IMG/VR virus record: IMGVR_UViG_3300042298_002298
Span: 1 to 20,600 of that record
Length of the DNA: 20,600 nucleotides
Strand: one strand, 5' to 3'
DNA from: a virus
A program made the translations under genes and the position numbers. Numbering within the stretch: the first letter of the stretch is position 1; the number at the start of each line of letters is the position of its first letter. Under the pieces are notes generated by a model that was given only the letters and a program-made list of their open reading frames with translations, did no database searches and had not been told where the DNA came from. Of the stretch, positions 1 to 7,961 are shown piece by piece.

Positions 1-603
1 CCGCCGGAAGACCAGAACCCGTCAGGGTGATGCTGGCACCAGTGGACGAACCCGTCGCGGTGTAACTAAACGCCGTGTCTTCCACCACGCCCACGCAACG
101 GACCGGGAGGACCGTGGTGACCGGAGTGGCAGTCGGAGCAAGAACCGCATTCTTGGAGTTACCCGTGTTCACGTCGCCCGTGTTGTTCACCATCGACAGG
201 TTTGCACCGATCATGGCGACAGCGCCAGAAGCCATCGTGGTTCCCGACGAACAGACAGCGACCTTGAAGACGGTGTCCGGATCATCAGCCACATAGGCAA
301 TCGCATCGCCAGCCAGCGTTGAAGCAGGCCAGTACTGCGAGAACCGCTTCTGCTTCGTCACGGGGTCCGTGTAAGAGCAGCCCAAGAAAATACCGTCAAA
401 CTGCGCCGAGGCTGTGCCCGTGGACACATCAGCGCGAGTCACAGAACCACGCAGCACCTTCACGAAATCGCCGTAGAAGATGTTCGTGGCATAACCATAT
501 TGAACCGGCAGGGCACGGGTCGAACCCGCGAACACCTGTCCGCCGATCAAGTTGATCGGCTTCAGCCCGTAGGGGGCCGAAACATTCGTTCCAGAAGCCA
601 TTT
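1..603 (-). CDS. Phage virion structural protein, head or decoration type (partial)
   Basis: The reverse strand is open from an ATG at 603 region (start codon complement at 601-603) to the window edge, so the C-terminus is missing. The visible ~200 residues begin MASGTNVSAPYGLKPINLIG and continue with a GDFVK segment, then GIFLGCSYTDP and a QYWPAS segment followed by DDPDTVFKV. This pattern of an N-terminal YGLKPINLIGG and small beta-rich segments is what I associate with a family of structural proteins lying just downstream of scaffold in podovirus-like genomes. It may be a major capsid-associated or decoration protein; I cannot decide which. A GAGG ribosome site lies 7-8 bases upstream of the ATG. 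A GTTTAAAC octamer (621-628) sits in the 40-base gap to the preceding gene. The late position in the head operon fits a virion component. Confidence 0.75.
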
Positions 604-642
604 GAATTACCTCACAAAAAGTTTAAACAGATTGATTGTAGA

Positions 643-1089
643 TCAACCACGTCCAAAGGTTGTGCGCGTTGAACGCTCCGGGTTAAGGAGCGGCATGCGC
701 GGGTCATTTTCTCGCAGATAACTGCGATCAACGCCTTCGATCTGTCTGTCCGAAACTTCTTGGTAGTACTTCTGTCTGGCCTTCATCTTCTCTTCAGGGG
801 CCTTGCAAAGCAGCAAGCCACCGACTTCGACGTTTCCTTTGAACTGGGAATTGATGTCGGAGAGGATCTTCAACTCAGGATGATCTTCTGCCTTCACAGG
901 TTCCCAGCCCTCGCGGAATTGGCGAGAGACGTTGGTGTTGTCTGCGAGTCCACGCGAAGAGGTTCGAATCCAGCGAAATACCCAGCCATCTTTCGGCTCA
1001 GGGACCGGAAGCGATGATTGCGGCAACCAAGTATCGTTGGGACGAGCCTCGGCCTGCCGGTCTACACGAATATTGCGCTCATTAGCCAT
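643..1089 (-). CDS. Conserved phage head-cluster protein of unknown function
   Basis: This 148-aa soluble, polar protein has no membrane segment or signal peptide. It contains DGWVFRWIRTSSRG near residue 35, a REGWEPVKAEDHPEL stretch around residues 58-72, VEVGGLLLCKAPEE around 91-104 and RENDPRMPLLNPER near the end, finishing in TTFGRG. I recognise this arrangement as typical of an uncharacterised protein found between scaffold and capsid genes in podovirus-like genomes, so a role in head assembly or the virion is inferred. The ATG at 1089 overlaps the end of the upstream scaffold-like gene by 8 bases, with GGAGAG in that gene's tail acting as the ribosome site, so the two are translationally coupled. 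Confidence 0.85.
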   Translation of the reverse strand: MANERNIRVDRQAEARPNDTWLPQSSLPVPEPKDGWVFRWIRTSSRGLADNTNVSRQFREGWEPVKAEDHPELKILSDINSQFKGNVEVGGLLLCKAPEEKMKARQKYYQEVSDRQIEGVDRSYLRENDPRMPLLNPERSTRTTFGRG

Positions 1090-2068
1090 TTGAACTCTCC
1101 TTAATGAGTTGTTTGGCGTACTGCTCGGGGGTTAGGCCAAGTCTCTTAGCGAGAGAAACTTGTGTGGCAGACAGTTGGATTTTGCGCGGTTTCGCACCAT
1201 TGCTTCGGTTGGAAGGGGCTACTACCGTGGAGGGGGGCTTTTGGTAAGGGGTGGATGTGACCTGCACATCGTCCGAACCAAAGTAGTCTGGGAAGTGCGA
1301 ACGCATGGTAGCGTCGATTTCTTGGAAGTACTCCTCCGTCTCAGGCTGTACGCCCTTGAATCGGACCAGTTCTTCGTGAGTGGCATAGGCCAGAGCGGTC
1401 ATCTTCAGGTGCTTCGGATCTCCGAACCACGGATTCCGCTGTGTCCATGCAACGGTCTTTTCAGTCACCTTGGGTGCTTGAGGTGCCTGATAAACCGGCT
1501 GTTGAACCGCCATTTCTTGCGGTTGGGGTTTGGGTCGAGACTGAAGGGTACGCTCGTACTTTTCAGCCTCCCGAAACTCCGTCTGTGCGTTCAACAGACT
1601 TTCTTGAGCGGCGATAATCTTTTCAGCATCGCCTTGCTCGTAGGCTTCCTTGTATCGGAATTTGGCTTGCTCAAGGGCGATACTCGCCTTGGATTTGATC
1701 TGCTGAACAAGGGCACTCTCACCGCGCTGGATGAGGTTCTCGTACTGCTGATTCTTTTGTGCAAGTTGCTGTGCGAACTGGATCGCTTCCTCACGCATAC
1801 GCTCCGCAGCCTCACGCTGACGGCGCTCCTCGTGCTGTTCGTACTTCAACTTGTTGATGCGGTCGCGGACCTTCTTGCCGTAAGACGACAGTTCCTCATC
1901 GGTTTCCTCTGAGGCTTCGGCTGCGCGAACCGGCTTTTTCGGGGTGTCATCGACAATTTCCAGTTCCACCTCATCGGTGGGAACCGGCTTTTCTCCCTGC
2001 TCAGGCGCACCCACCTGATAGGAAACCCCGAAGAACTTATCTTCCTTTGATGTCTGTAACTCGCTCAT
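1082..2068 (-). CDS. Scaffold-like head assembly protein
   Basis: A 328-aa, highly charged protein. Residues ~25-60 are acidic (ELEIVDDTP, SEETDEEL). Residues ~65-165 form a long predicted coiled coil rich in E, K, R, Q and A. A Pro/Gln linker follows (QSRPKPQPQE to APQAPK). Then comes a compact segment with WTQRNPWFGDP, a YATHEELVRFKG motif and MRSHFPDYF around residues 205-270. The last ~35 residues are a basic helix (SLAKRLGLTPEQYAKQLI). An acidic N-terminus, central coiled coil and basic C-terminal helix are what scaffolding proteins use to recruit coat protein. Its place after portal and before the virion protein supports that role. The start ATG overlaps the GroES-like gene stop (ATGA), implying coupled translation. 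Function is inferred from composition and position. Confidence 0.8.
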   Translation of the reverse strand: MSELQTSKEDKFFGVSYQVGAPEQGEKPVPTDEVELEIVDDTPKKPVRAAEASEETDEELSSYGKKVRDRINKLKYEQHEERRQREAAERMREEAIQFAQQLAQKNQQYENLIQRGESALVQQIKSKASIALEQAKFRYKEAYEQGDAEKIIAAQESLLNAQTEFREAEKYERTLQSRPKPQPQEMAVQQPVYQAPQAPKVTEKTVAWTQRNPWFGDPKHLKMTALAYATHEELVRFKGVQPETEEYFQEIDATMRSHFPDYFGSDDVQVTSTPYQKPPSTVVAPSNRSNGAKPRKIQLSATQVSLAKRLGLTPEQYAKQLIKESSNG

Positions 2069-2412
2069 ACTTTCACCACGCCCCTTGGATCTTCGACTAC
2101 GGCTTCTACGCTGTCGTCGTTGATTAAACGGAACTCTTTGCCATGAACCTTAAAGCGCGTACCGGAGTAGGATCTCATCATGATCCAATCTCCCTTTTTA
2201 CAGTACGGTCCTGTGGGGAATCGCTCTTGGGATTGGTATGCATCAGGCCCCATCTCTAGGACGAACCCGACGATGCTTCCGATTTCTTCGGCTTGAAGAG
2301 TCTGGGAAGCCTTGATAATCCCGCCTTCGGTCTTCTCCTCAGGGTCAGGAAGTGCAATGAGCAGTTTGTAACCAGTGGGTTTCGGTAACTGACTCGCTAG
2401 TTTTTCAGACAT
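2065..2412 (-). CDS. GroES-like co-chaperonin (Cpn10 family)
   Basis: The 115-aa protein from ATG 2412 aligns by eye with the Cpn10 fold: PTGYKLLIALPDPEEKTEGGII at the N-terminus matches the conserved P...R/KLLV...PEEKT.GGI pattern, with GSIVGFVLEMGPDAY, then KKGDWIMMRSYSGTRFKVHGKEFRLINDDSVEAVVED matching the GD.V.....G......G.E......DI.A end. The mobile-loop region (EKTEGGIIKASQTLQAEE) is present. GroES caps GroEL during folding of substrate proteins; phage copies such as T4 Gp31 adapt GroEL for coat protein folding. Placement between portal and scaffold suggests the same job here. An in-frame GTG four codons upstream (2424) is less likely because AGGA lies correctly 5' of ATG 2412. Confidence 0.9.
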   Translation of the reverse strand: MSEKLASQLPKPTGYKLLIALPDPEEKTEGGIIKASQTLQAEEIGSIVGFVLEMGPDAYQSQERFPTGPYCKKGDWIMMRSYSGTRFKVHGKEFRLINDDSVEAVVEDPRGVVKV

Positions 2413-2428
2413 ATTTCCTCGCACCGGG

Positions 2429-2468
2429 ATTTAAACGTGCCCGGAGTCACGCGCACCGCAAAATGCGG
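2429..2468 (-). other. Short intergenic hairpins with an ATTTAAAC octamer
   Basis: The gap between the 66-aa gene and the GroES-like gene holds two small inverted repeats. CCGCA (2456-2460) and TGCGG (2464-2468) form a 5-bp stem with a 3-base loop. CCGGG (2424-2428) and CCCGG (2440-2444) enclose ATTTAAAC (2429-2436). Neither is followed by a T tract on the leftward strand, so these look like mRNA structure or a protein site rather than a terminator. Confidence 0.45.
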
Positions 2469-2474
2469 AGATGT

Positions 2475-2675
2475 TTAATCGTCATCAATTTGCTTTGTTA
2501 AGTCAAGTAGTTCTCGCTCTGCTAAGGCGAGGCCATGTATGACACCGCAGCAACGCTTGTAATCCGCATAGTCAACGCAGGCACCGCCTGCGATGTGATC
2601 CGCCATCTCATTCATCTGATCGCGGATGGACTTACGGAGGTAATCAGCGAGATTTTGGTGGCTGGCGTTCTGCAT
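2475..2675 (-). CDS. Small phage protein of unknown function, 66 aa
   Basis: A 66-aa, largely helical protein (LADYLRKSIRDQMNEMADHIAGG, then CVDYADYKRCCGVIHGLALAERELLDLTKQIDDD). It has an acidic end and a Cys-Cys pair in the middle, with no known motif or membrane segment. Its ATG lies inside the portal gene's last 32 bases in another frame, the usual compact phage arrangement. Small helical proteins are often found directly after portal genes and may be virion or assembly accessories, but nothing in this sequence fixes a function. Confidence 0.7.
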   Translation of the reverse strand: MQNASHQNLADYLRKSIRDQMNEMADHIAGGACVDYADYKRCCGVIHGLALAERELLDLTKQIDDD

Positions 2676-5115
2676 TCAGAAGTTCCCGTGCAATCTGTAC
2701 GCCCAACTTGGCCCCTTCGACCTGATCTCGCGAGGCAATTTCCTTGCTCTGGAGTTCGGCTTGGGTGTTGGTGCTGGCGATCTGGACACCGAGACGCGCA
2801 CCTTCGATGCGCTCTTGGGCCTTGAGTCTTTCCTGCTCGGACTGCATACGCATCTGAGCCTTCTGCATATCGGCCTGAATCTTGGCCATGTCGGCCTGTG
2901 CCTTCTGCTGAATCTCTTGTGCGCGGAGTTGCAGTTTCTGCATTTCCATTTGGAGAACCGGATCTTGGGCTTCTTGCATTTGCTTCTGCATCTGGGCCTC
3001 GGCCTGATCGCGTTGGAGCAACTGGGCTGCAGCCGGTGCGACCAACTGGGAAATGCGGTATTCCACATCTTCCGGCAGCGGTTCCCCCGGCGGAGGCAGT
3101 TTGACCCCGAGTTCCTTTTCGATCTCCATGCGGTATTTAAATGCCAGATGCTCGGCCATGTGGGCCGCAACGGCACCCTGCATGGCTTGGGCATTCGGAG
3201 ACTGACCGATCATTTCCTGCAGTTTCGGATCTTGCAGGAAGGACATGTGGGTCTGGATGTGAGCCTCATGATCCTGATAGATGAACGCCTTGATCGGCTG
3301 GTTGTTCAACACTCTCATGTTCTCGGTGACCGGGTCGGTCGGCGGAACTTCCTCTGGTGTTTGAACAATCTGCGCCGCATCAGCAATTCCCAGAGTGTCC
3401 AGCATCTGACGATGCAGGAGCGGCATGTTGTACATCTGCGGGGCCGTGCCTGCTAATTGCAGTGCGGCTTGGTACTTCATGATTCTTTGGGCCATCGTAC
3501 CGGCATTCGGGTCCGAAACCGGAACGATATCGATCCGATCATCAAAGTCCTGAGCGGTCAGTTGTTTACCCGGAATGTCGTAGGGATATTCCTGAGGACC
3601 GTAGTCTTTAACGAGGTTGGCAATAATCTTGAGTTCTTTCTTCATCGATGCGTGTAAACGCGCTTGAACTGCGCTTTGCACCTTCATCGATCTTTCCAAC
3701 AAGGCAAGGGTGGTTCCCACCGGAGCCTCGTTGTTCATGTCCGCCACCTTCATGTCGGACTGGGAAGCAAACCTGCGCCCCTCTTCGACGATGTTCCCGA
3801 GCAATTGATAGAGAACCGTCGAAGGTTCTTTGTACGGGAGGAAGGTGATGTTTTCGCGTAGGGTTCCAGACGGAATGTCAACGTCACGGAACTCACCCGG
3901 CATGATGGGTGTATCGTCGCCTTTGATCCGGAGTCCGCGAGTTTTCAATCCGCCCGGAAGGTTAGACAAGGTTCCCGCATCGACCAATTGGCGGAGGATG
4001 GAGGTGGCGGATTTTGCCAAGCCACCGACGATGTGAACCAAACCAAAACCATAGAAGCCGAGTCCCGGCAGATAAACATAATGAACAAAATGCTGGCGGC
4101 GCTTCTTGAGCGGATCGCCTTCGTACCAGTTACGTCTAATGGAGAGAATCGTTCGGGAACCCTTATCAATCGTAATAACATAGGGCAAGGCAATCCCTGA
4201 GGGTTCCCCGTCAATCGTGTCTTCAAATCCCGGCAGATCGTAATCGATCATCATCTCAAGGAGCGTATAGCGACCATCTAGATCAATGGCCGCATCTCCG
4301 TTCATCTTGTCGTACTTCTTCTGGATATCGCTGATATCCGGAGTCGGCTCCGGTAACTCCACATCCACATAGAAGCCCGAGACCTGAAGTTTGCGAACTT
4401 CATTCGGGGTCTTCTTCATGACATGCGTAGCACGTTCGCAGGTGTACAGATCCGGGGTTCCATACGAAACCACGAAATCCTCTGCGGGAACGAAGATGGA
4501 AGTGGGTCTTCCGAGATTCGGATCAAAGTACGCTTTGCGGAAAGCCGATCCGGCAATCGCCAATGAGAACAGCATCTTCTCCGTTTCGGATCGATACTCG
4601 CTCATGTTCTCGGTCAGGAGATAGTTTAAATAGTCCTGAACGCGCATGGCCTGTTGCATACGCTCTGGGGTCTGTTGACCCAGGATCTTTGTTTCAACGG
4701 GGCCTTTAGCCGGGAAGATTTCCTGAATCGACTGCGCTTGGAAGCGGACGACGGCCTCTGAGAGCATCGGGTGGAACACGCCACAAGCGCCATCCCATGG
4801 CTGGGTTCGCTGTTCGATCTTCAATCCCAAAAGATCCAGACCTTTCATGTAGGTCTGTTCCCATTCTTTACGGGAATCTTTGTCTGCATCAAACAAGGCC
4901 ACCAGTTCCGTGGCCATGTTCGATAGGGTGTTGTCGTCGAGATACTGGGCTAGGTTGTCATCATGGGCGGCGGCTTGCTGCTCGGGTCCGAGTTGCAATT
5001 CCATCCCACCATCGGGAAGTTCCACCATGATGGAATCGTCCTCCGGTGGGAGAACCGAGATTTCCATCCCCTGCCCTTGGGTTATGAAGGGCATCAATGC
5101 ACGATCAACCGCCAC
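2644..5115 (-). CDS. Phage portal (head-tail connector) protein
   Basis: An 823-aa protein, long for a portal but normal for podovirus-like large portals. Residues ~60-130 hold KDSRKEWEQTYMKGLDLLGLK, WDGACGVFHPMLSEAVVRFQAQSIQEIFPAKGP, a segment typical of this portal class. The middle carries the wing/stem core (FVHYVYLPGLGFYGFGLVHIVG and later helices). The last ~170 residues are a long Gln/Met/Ala-rich helix with repeats such as KAQADMAKIQADMQKAQ, likely the internal barrel. Portals form the dodecameric ring through which DNA enters the prohead and to which tail proteins bind. The gene starts at GTG 5115 behind AAGGAG with a 7-base spacer. It lies directly downstream of the terminase and a small basic protein, the standard packaging order. 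ATTTAAAC (leftward strand) occurs in codons for Tyr-Leu-Asn at 4624-4631. Confidence 0.92.
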   Translation of the reverse strand: MAVDRALMPFITQGQGMEISVLPPEDDSIMVELPDGGMELQLGPEQQAAAHDDNLAQYLDDNTLSNMATELVALFDADKDSRKEWEQTYMKGLDLLGLKIEQRTQPWDGACGVFHPMLSEAVVRFQAQSIQEIFPAKGPVETKILGQQTPERMQQAMRVQDYLNYLLTENMSEYRSETEKMLFSLAIAGSAFRKAYFDPNLGRPTSIFVPAEDFVVSYGTPDLYTCERATHVMKKTPNEVRKLQVSGFYVDVELPEPTPDISDIQKKYDKMNGDAAIDLDGRYTLLEMMIDYDLPGFEDTIDGEPSGIALPYVITIDKGSRTILSIRRNWYEGDPLKKRRQHFVHYVYLPGLGFYGFGLVHIVGGLAKSATSILRQLVDAGTLSNLPGGLKTRGLRIKGDDTPIMPGEFRDVDIPSGTLRENITFLPYKEPSTVLYQLLGNIVEEGRRFASQSDMKVADMNNEAPVGTTLALLERSMKVQSAVQARLHASMKKELKIIANLVKDYGPQEYPYDIPGKQLTAQDFDDRIDIVPVSDPNAGTMAQRIMKYQAALQLAGTAPQMYNMPLLHRQMLDTLGIADAAQIVQTPEEVPPTDPVTENMRVLNNQPIKAFIYQDHEAHIQTHMSFLQDPKLQEMIGQSPNAQAMQGAVAAHMAEHLAFKYRMEIEKELGVKLPPPGEPLPEDVEYRISQLVAPAAAQLLQRDQAEAQMQKQMQEAQDPVLQMEMQKLQLRAQEIQQKAQADMAKIQADMQKAQMRMQSEQERLKAQERIEGARLGVQIASTNTQAELQSKEIASRDQVEGAKLGVQIARELLNAERQPPKSR

Positions 5116-5126
5116 GTCGAATCTCC

Positions 5127-5369
5127 TTAGAGATCGGTGAATTTGCCGCCTTTCTTAGCAGCGCCCATTCCTCGTGCTACACCCTTGGTTCCACCAAAGG
5201 AACCGCCTTCATAGGTGCGACCACCGCCGTACATCTTCGCGGCGCGTTTGGCACCAGCCACCATCACTGGTTTGCCAATGCCCGACATCTTACCTTTAAG
5301 TTTGTCCTTCGGCTGCTTGCGGCTCTTGGGAGCCTCGGCCTTGTCGGACATTTCAGTGCGACCTTTCAT
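5127..5369 (-). CDS. Small Lys/Gly-rich protein between terminase and portal
   Basis: An 80-aa very basic protein. The first half is Lys/Arg/Ser rich (APKSRKQPKDKLKGK) and the second is Gly rich (YGGGRTYEGGSFGGTKGVARGMGAAKKGGK). It has no hydrophobic segment and looks unstructured, so nucleic acid or virion binding is possible but unproven. Its ATG at 5369 shares a base with the terminase stop codon (TAATG). A second ATG six codons later (5351) has AGG about 10 bases upstream and could be the true start. It is in the packaging operon, so involvement in head assembly is inferred from position only. Confidence 0.75.
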   Translation of the reverse strand: MKGRTEMSDKAEAPKSRKQPKDKLKGKMSGIGKPVMVAGAKRAAKMYGGGRTYEGGSFGGTKGVARGMGAAKKGGKFTDL

Positions 5370-6868
5370 TAGTAATACTCCACTTTGCGTCTATAGACGG
5401 GTTCATCTTGAGCATCTGACTGCAGAGAAATAAATCCTCCACGCCGATATCTCAGAAGAGCCTGCGTTCCTGAGTCTACATAGTCATCATGCTCCCCGGC
5501 GGGAAATGATGCAAATTCTTCTACGACTTCCTCAGCAAATCGGGTCTGCGGTCTCCAGATCTTTCCACTCGCGAAGAGATCCGCCACCGCATTCACACGA
5601 GCAATCTTGTCATTACCCCGAGAGGGGGTGTATTCGGCGACTGGTATACCCATCGCCCTTAATTCAAAAATCAAAGGGGTTCCAGCAGCCTTGGCTTCGA
5701 CGATCAAGGTCTCGGGTTTCCAGTATTGATAGAGTTCGTACGCCCGTTTCTTCAGGGTCGGGAACTCCATCTTCTCCTTCAAGGCATCCATCAGGATGAG
5801 ATTCGGTTGCATGACCCCATTCTGGTCTGGATGGTAGAAAACCCCCCAAGTGGTACAGGCGGAGTAGTCGGCGCGTTCCTTTTTGAGGAAGGCGGTGTCC
5901 CATGACTGGATCAAAAACTGACACTGCGGTGGGTTTCTTTCTTCCCAGACCTTCCACCACTCGCGTTTAATCAACGCACCTTCTTCGGAGGTGGGATCTT
6001 GCTGGTACTGGGCCTGCCATTTGTGGATGGGGATTTCGTTGCGGATGGCTTCTAGTTCTGGGAGGGGCCAGAACTCTGGCCAGAGGGGTTGACCTGAGGG
6101 CATGATCGCTGGGAACTCAATCACCTCCCATTCATCGACCCCTTCTCGCATGGCAGAGGCTTTTAGCACCTGACCCACCAAGTCTCTTTTGGACCAACGG
6201 GTACAAATGACGACAATGGCCCCACCCGGCTGGAGACGCTGACGAGGACCGGAGGTGTACCACTCGTAAGCATGGTCAAAGACGGTCGGATCAGCGGACT
6301 GACCCTCCTGTTCATCATGGGGATCGTCAATGATCAGCAAATCGGCACCCTTTCCGGTCACCGCACCGCCGATACCGATAGCGAAATACTCCCCACCCTT
6401 GGAAGTACTCCAGCGACCGGCTGCTTTGGAATCAGCCCGGAGTCCAACATCCGGAAAAACGCTGTGGTAGTCCTCAGAATCCACTAAGTTTCTGACTTTT
6501 CTACCAAAACCTACCGCGAGTTCTGCAGTGTGTGAGGTCTGAATGACCTTTTTGTGTGGGAACCTGCCCAAAAACCACGACGGAAAGAGATATGACCCGA
6601 ATTCTGACTTGGTATGCCGAGGCGGCATGCAGATGATGAGCCTTTTCAACTTACCCGAGGCGATTTCCTCAAACTTCTCACCCATGATCCGGTGATGTCG
6701 CCCCGAAATGAACCCCGGCCACATCCTTTGCACGAACGGAATGAACCTTTCCCGACACTCTTCCTTGGATTTAGCAGATTCGTACTCGTCTAGGAGTTTC
6801 AGAATCTCTTTTTGCTGATCAAACGGTAACTGTTTGACTTTATTCAGGATTTCGGGAGTGATGTTCAA
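5369..6868 (-). CDS. terL: Terminase large subunit (packaging ATPase-nuclease)
   Basis: A ~499-aa protein that drives ATP-powered DNA packaging into proheads and cuts the concatemer. The ATPase half shows the adenine/P-loop variant MPPRHTKSEFGS near residue 85 (Walker A-like, as in MPPRHGKS terminases) and Walker B DLLIIDDPHDEQ near residue 180, with a coupling TRWSKRD segment later. The nuclease half shows RNase H-fold acidic positions in QSWDTAF, VEAKAAGTP and HDDYVDSGTQALL. The reading frame can extend to a TTG at 6883, but a TGAGG ribosome site lies 9 bases before TTG 6868, so I favour that start; neither is ATG. A strong leftward promoter lies at 7043-7071, giving a leader of about 170 bases. 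Confidence 0.93.
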   Translation of the reverse strand: MNITPEILNKVKQLPFDQQKEILKLLDEYESAKSKEECRERFIPFVQRMWPGFISGRHHRIMGEKFEEIASGKLKRLIICMPPRHTKSEFGSYLFPSWFLGRFPHKKVIQTSHTAELAVGFGRKVRNLVDSEDYHSVFPDVGLRADSKAAGRWSTSKGGEYFAIGIGGAVTGKGADLLIIDDPHDEQEGQSADPTVFDHAYEWYTSGPRQRLQPGGAIVVICTRWSKRDLVGQVLKASAMREGVDEWEVIEFPAIMPSGQPLWPEFWPLPELEAIRNEIPIHKWQAQYQQDPTSEEGALIKREWWKVWEERNPPQCQFLIQSWDTAFLKKERADYSACTTWGVFYHPDQNGVMQPNLILMDALKEKMEFPTLKKRAYELYQYWKPETLIVEAKAAGTPLIFELRAMGIPVAEYTPSRGNDKIARVNAVADLFASGKIWRPQTRFAEEVVEEFASFPAGEHDDYVDSGTQALLRYRRGGFISLQSDAQDEPVYRRKVEYY

Positions 6869-6883
6869 GACTGAAAACCTCAA

Positions 6884-7278
6884 AATGCAGGGACAATAGC
6901 CCCCGTTTCAGCATATTCTGGAGCATTCTACACCCAGCCCCCTCACTCCTCACCACCCTATCTCGGGGGGGACACCCTTTGGAGTGTCCCTACCCACCAC
7001 TGACCAACTCAGGGTGTATCCATTTCTCTAAAAACTGTTCCGATTTTAGCATATTTAATCCCGAAAGTCAATATGTAGAGGGGAATTTTTATAAAAAAAT
7101 TTTACAGACTGGGACTCCCCCACCACTATCTATCAAAATCTCCGGGGAACCACTGGAACTACCCCGATCTATAGAACAACAAGGGGTAGGGGGTGTGTTG
7201 CGTGGAAGCAACACATTACAAAAGTACAGCATCGTGGGAGCGGAATCGCATGTATACGAGCGATGCAGCGTCACGTCG
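6884..7278. other. Non-coding spacer between terminase genes, candidate packaging site
   Basis: About 395 bases without a credible gene. It contains several inverted repeats: GGGACAC/GTGTCCC (6969-6975 and 6984-6990), ACCCC/GGGGT around 7161-7186, and an 8-bp stem TGTGTTGC/GCAACACA (7194-7201, 7208-7215) with a 6-base loop. An AT-rich block at 7082-7103 includes an AATTTTTATAAAAAAATT run. Terminase recognition sites often lie in or beside terS, so this non-coding, structured gap is a candidate pac or cos region; this is inference. Confidence 0.5.
7043..7071 (-). promoter_or_regulatory. Sigma-70-like leftward promoter for terL
   Basis: On the reverse strand TTGACT (7071-7066) is followed after exactly 17 bases by TAAAAT (7048-7043). 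A TGC directly before the -10 gives an extended -10 element. It points to the large terminase gene 170 bases away and lies downstream of a terminator-like structure after terS, so terL and the head genes can be transcribed independently of terS. Confidence 0.7.
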
Positions 7279-7343
7279 AAAAAGGGGGGTCGGCACCTCG
7301 CTTTTCGCCTCGTTTACACGGCGACTTAACCCCGACACCCCTT
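7279..7343 (-). terminator. Leftward terminator-like stem after terS
   Basis: On the reverse strand a 12-position stem, AAGGGG-T-GTCGG pairing with CCGAC-C-CCCCTT (one mismatch), is followed by TTTTT. The long loop contains a second small stem (CGCC/GGCG at 7306-7309 and 7320-7323) presenting GTTTACAC (7312-7319) in its loop. It starts a few bases after the terS stop codon. The long loop is unusual, so efficiency is uncertain. Confidence 0.6.
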
Positions 7344-7349
7344 GCAGAA

Positions 7350-7898
7350 TCAATGAGTTACGGCGGAACTCGCAGCGTCATCATGCGAATCGGCTACGTT
7401 TACACGCTCCAAAGGCGCTGCGTCCTGCACTGGAACCGCTGCGGAAGCCTGAGGATGCACCGAAGGCTGCAGCATAGACGCTAGCCTTGCCTCCAGTTCA
7501 GCCGCTACCAATGTCGAGGGACGCTCACGGTGATCTTCGACAACGTCCCGATACAGGCCGCATGCCTTGCCCAGTAGTTCAGCGGCTCGCAACTGGGAAC
7601 TGGTAGCAGACTCGTCACCCTTCGACCACTTGCGGAGCAGGGAGACCAGCATGTCGCGATCTGAAACGGTTGTGACCTCAGATATCCTGCGCTTTTCAGC
7701 CGCTAGCGCCTCCATGCATGCCTTGACCTTGCCGTCCACCATCAACTCTGCCGCACGTCGCTGCACACTGGCGGGCTTCATGTTCTCTGCGTCATACGAG
7801 TTGCGATAAGCCTCAGCGATACCCATCCCGTTGATGACATTCTCAGCGAATTTCCGCTGTTTTGCAGTCAACCCGTATTCATCTGTCATGCCTGCCAT
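7350..7898 (-). CDS. terS: Terminase small subunit (DNA recognition)
   Basis: A 182-aa protein. Residues ~8-70 read YGLTAKQRKFAENVINGMGIAEAYRNSYDAENMKPASVQRRAAELM, matching the N-terminal helix-turn-helix of the Terminase_2 type small subunit (LT.KQ..F......G....AYR..Y......S....A..L). The middle is helical (oligomerisation) and the last ~50 residues are Ala/Pro/Val-rich and likely flexible. Small subunits bind the packaging site and feed DNA to the large subunit. Unlike most phages, terL does not follow directly: a 0.47 kb non-coding gap separates them. An ATG three codons into the frame (7889) is an alternative start; no convincing ribosome site decides between them. Confidence 0.87.
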   Translation of the reverse strand: MAGMTDEYGLTAKQRKFAENVINGMGIAEAYRNSYDAENMKPASVQRRAAELMVDGKVKACMEALAAEKRRISEVTTVSDRDMLVSLLRKWSKGDESATSSQLRAAELLGKACGLYRDVVEDHRERPSTLVAAELEARLASMLQPSVHPQASAAVPVQDAAPLERVNVADSHDDAASSAVTH

Positions 7899-7940
7899 TG
7901 TGCATTCTGCCCTTGTTTTACCGTGTAATTGCTAATCTTT

Positions 7941-7961
7941 GATCATGTATAGACCATGATC
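7941..7961. promoter_or_regulatory. Operator-like perfect dyad GATCATG-N7-CATGATC
   Basis: GATCATG (7941-7947) and CATGATC (7955-7961) are perfect inverted repeats around TATAGAC. A related GATCATG recurs at 8071. Dyads of this size in a divergent promoter region usually bind a dimeric repressor. No repressor gene is identified in the window, so the ligand is unknown. Confidence 0.55.

Noticed and set aside
961-971. GGTTCGAATCC, like a tRNA T-arm
   Set aside because: It lies inside the 148-aa gene and no cloverleaf (acceptor, D or anticodon stems) can be built around it.
1160-1912. Long 250-aa ORF opposite the scaffold gene, with others opposite portal and terminase
   Set aside because: Mirror frames of real genes, Leu/Arg-rich without ribosome sites or domains.
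2413-2424. GTG at 2424 as GroES-like start
   Set aside because: The AGGA ribosome site lies between this GTG and the ATG at 2412, so the ATG is better supported.
6979-7329. 116-aa rightward ORF in the terminase spacer
   Set aside because: No ribosome site, low-complexity random-looking composition, and it overlaps the promoter and terminator structures.
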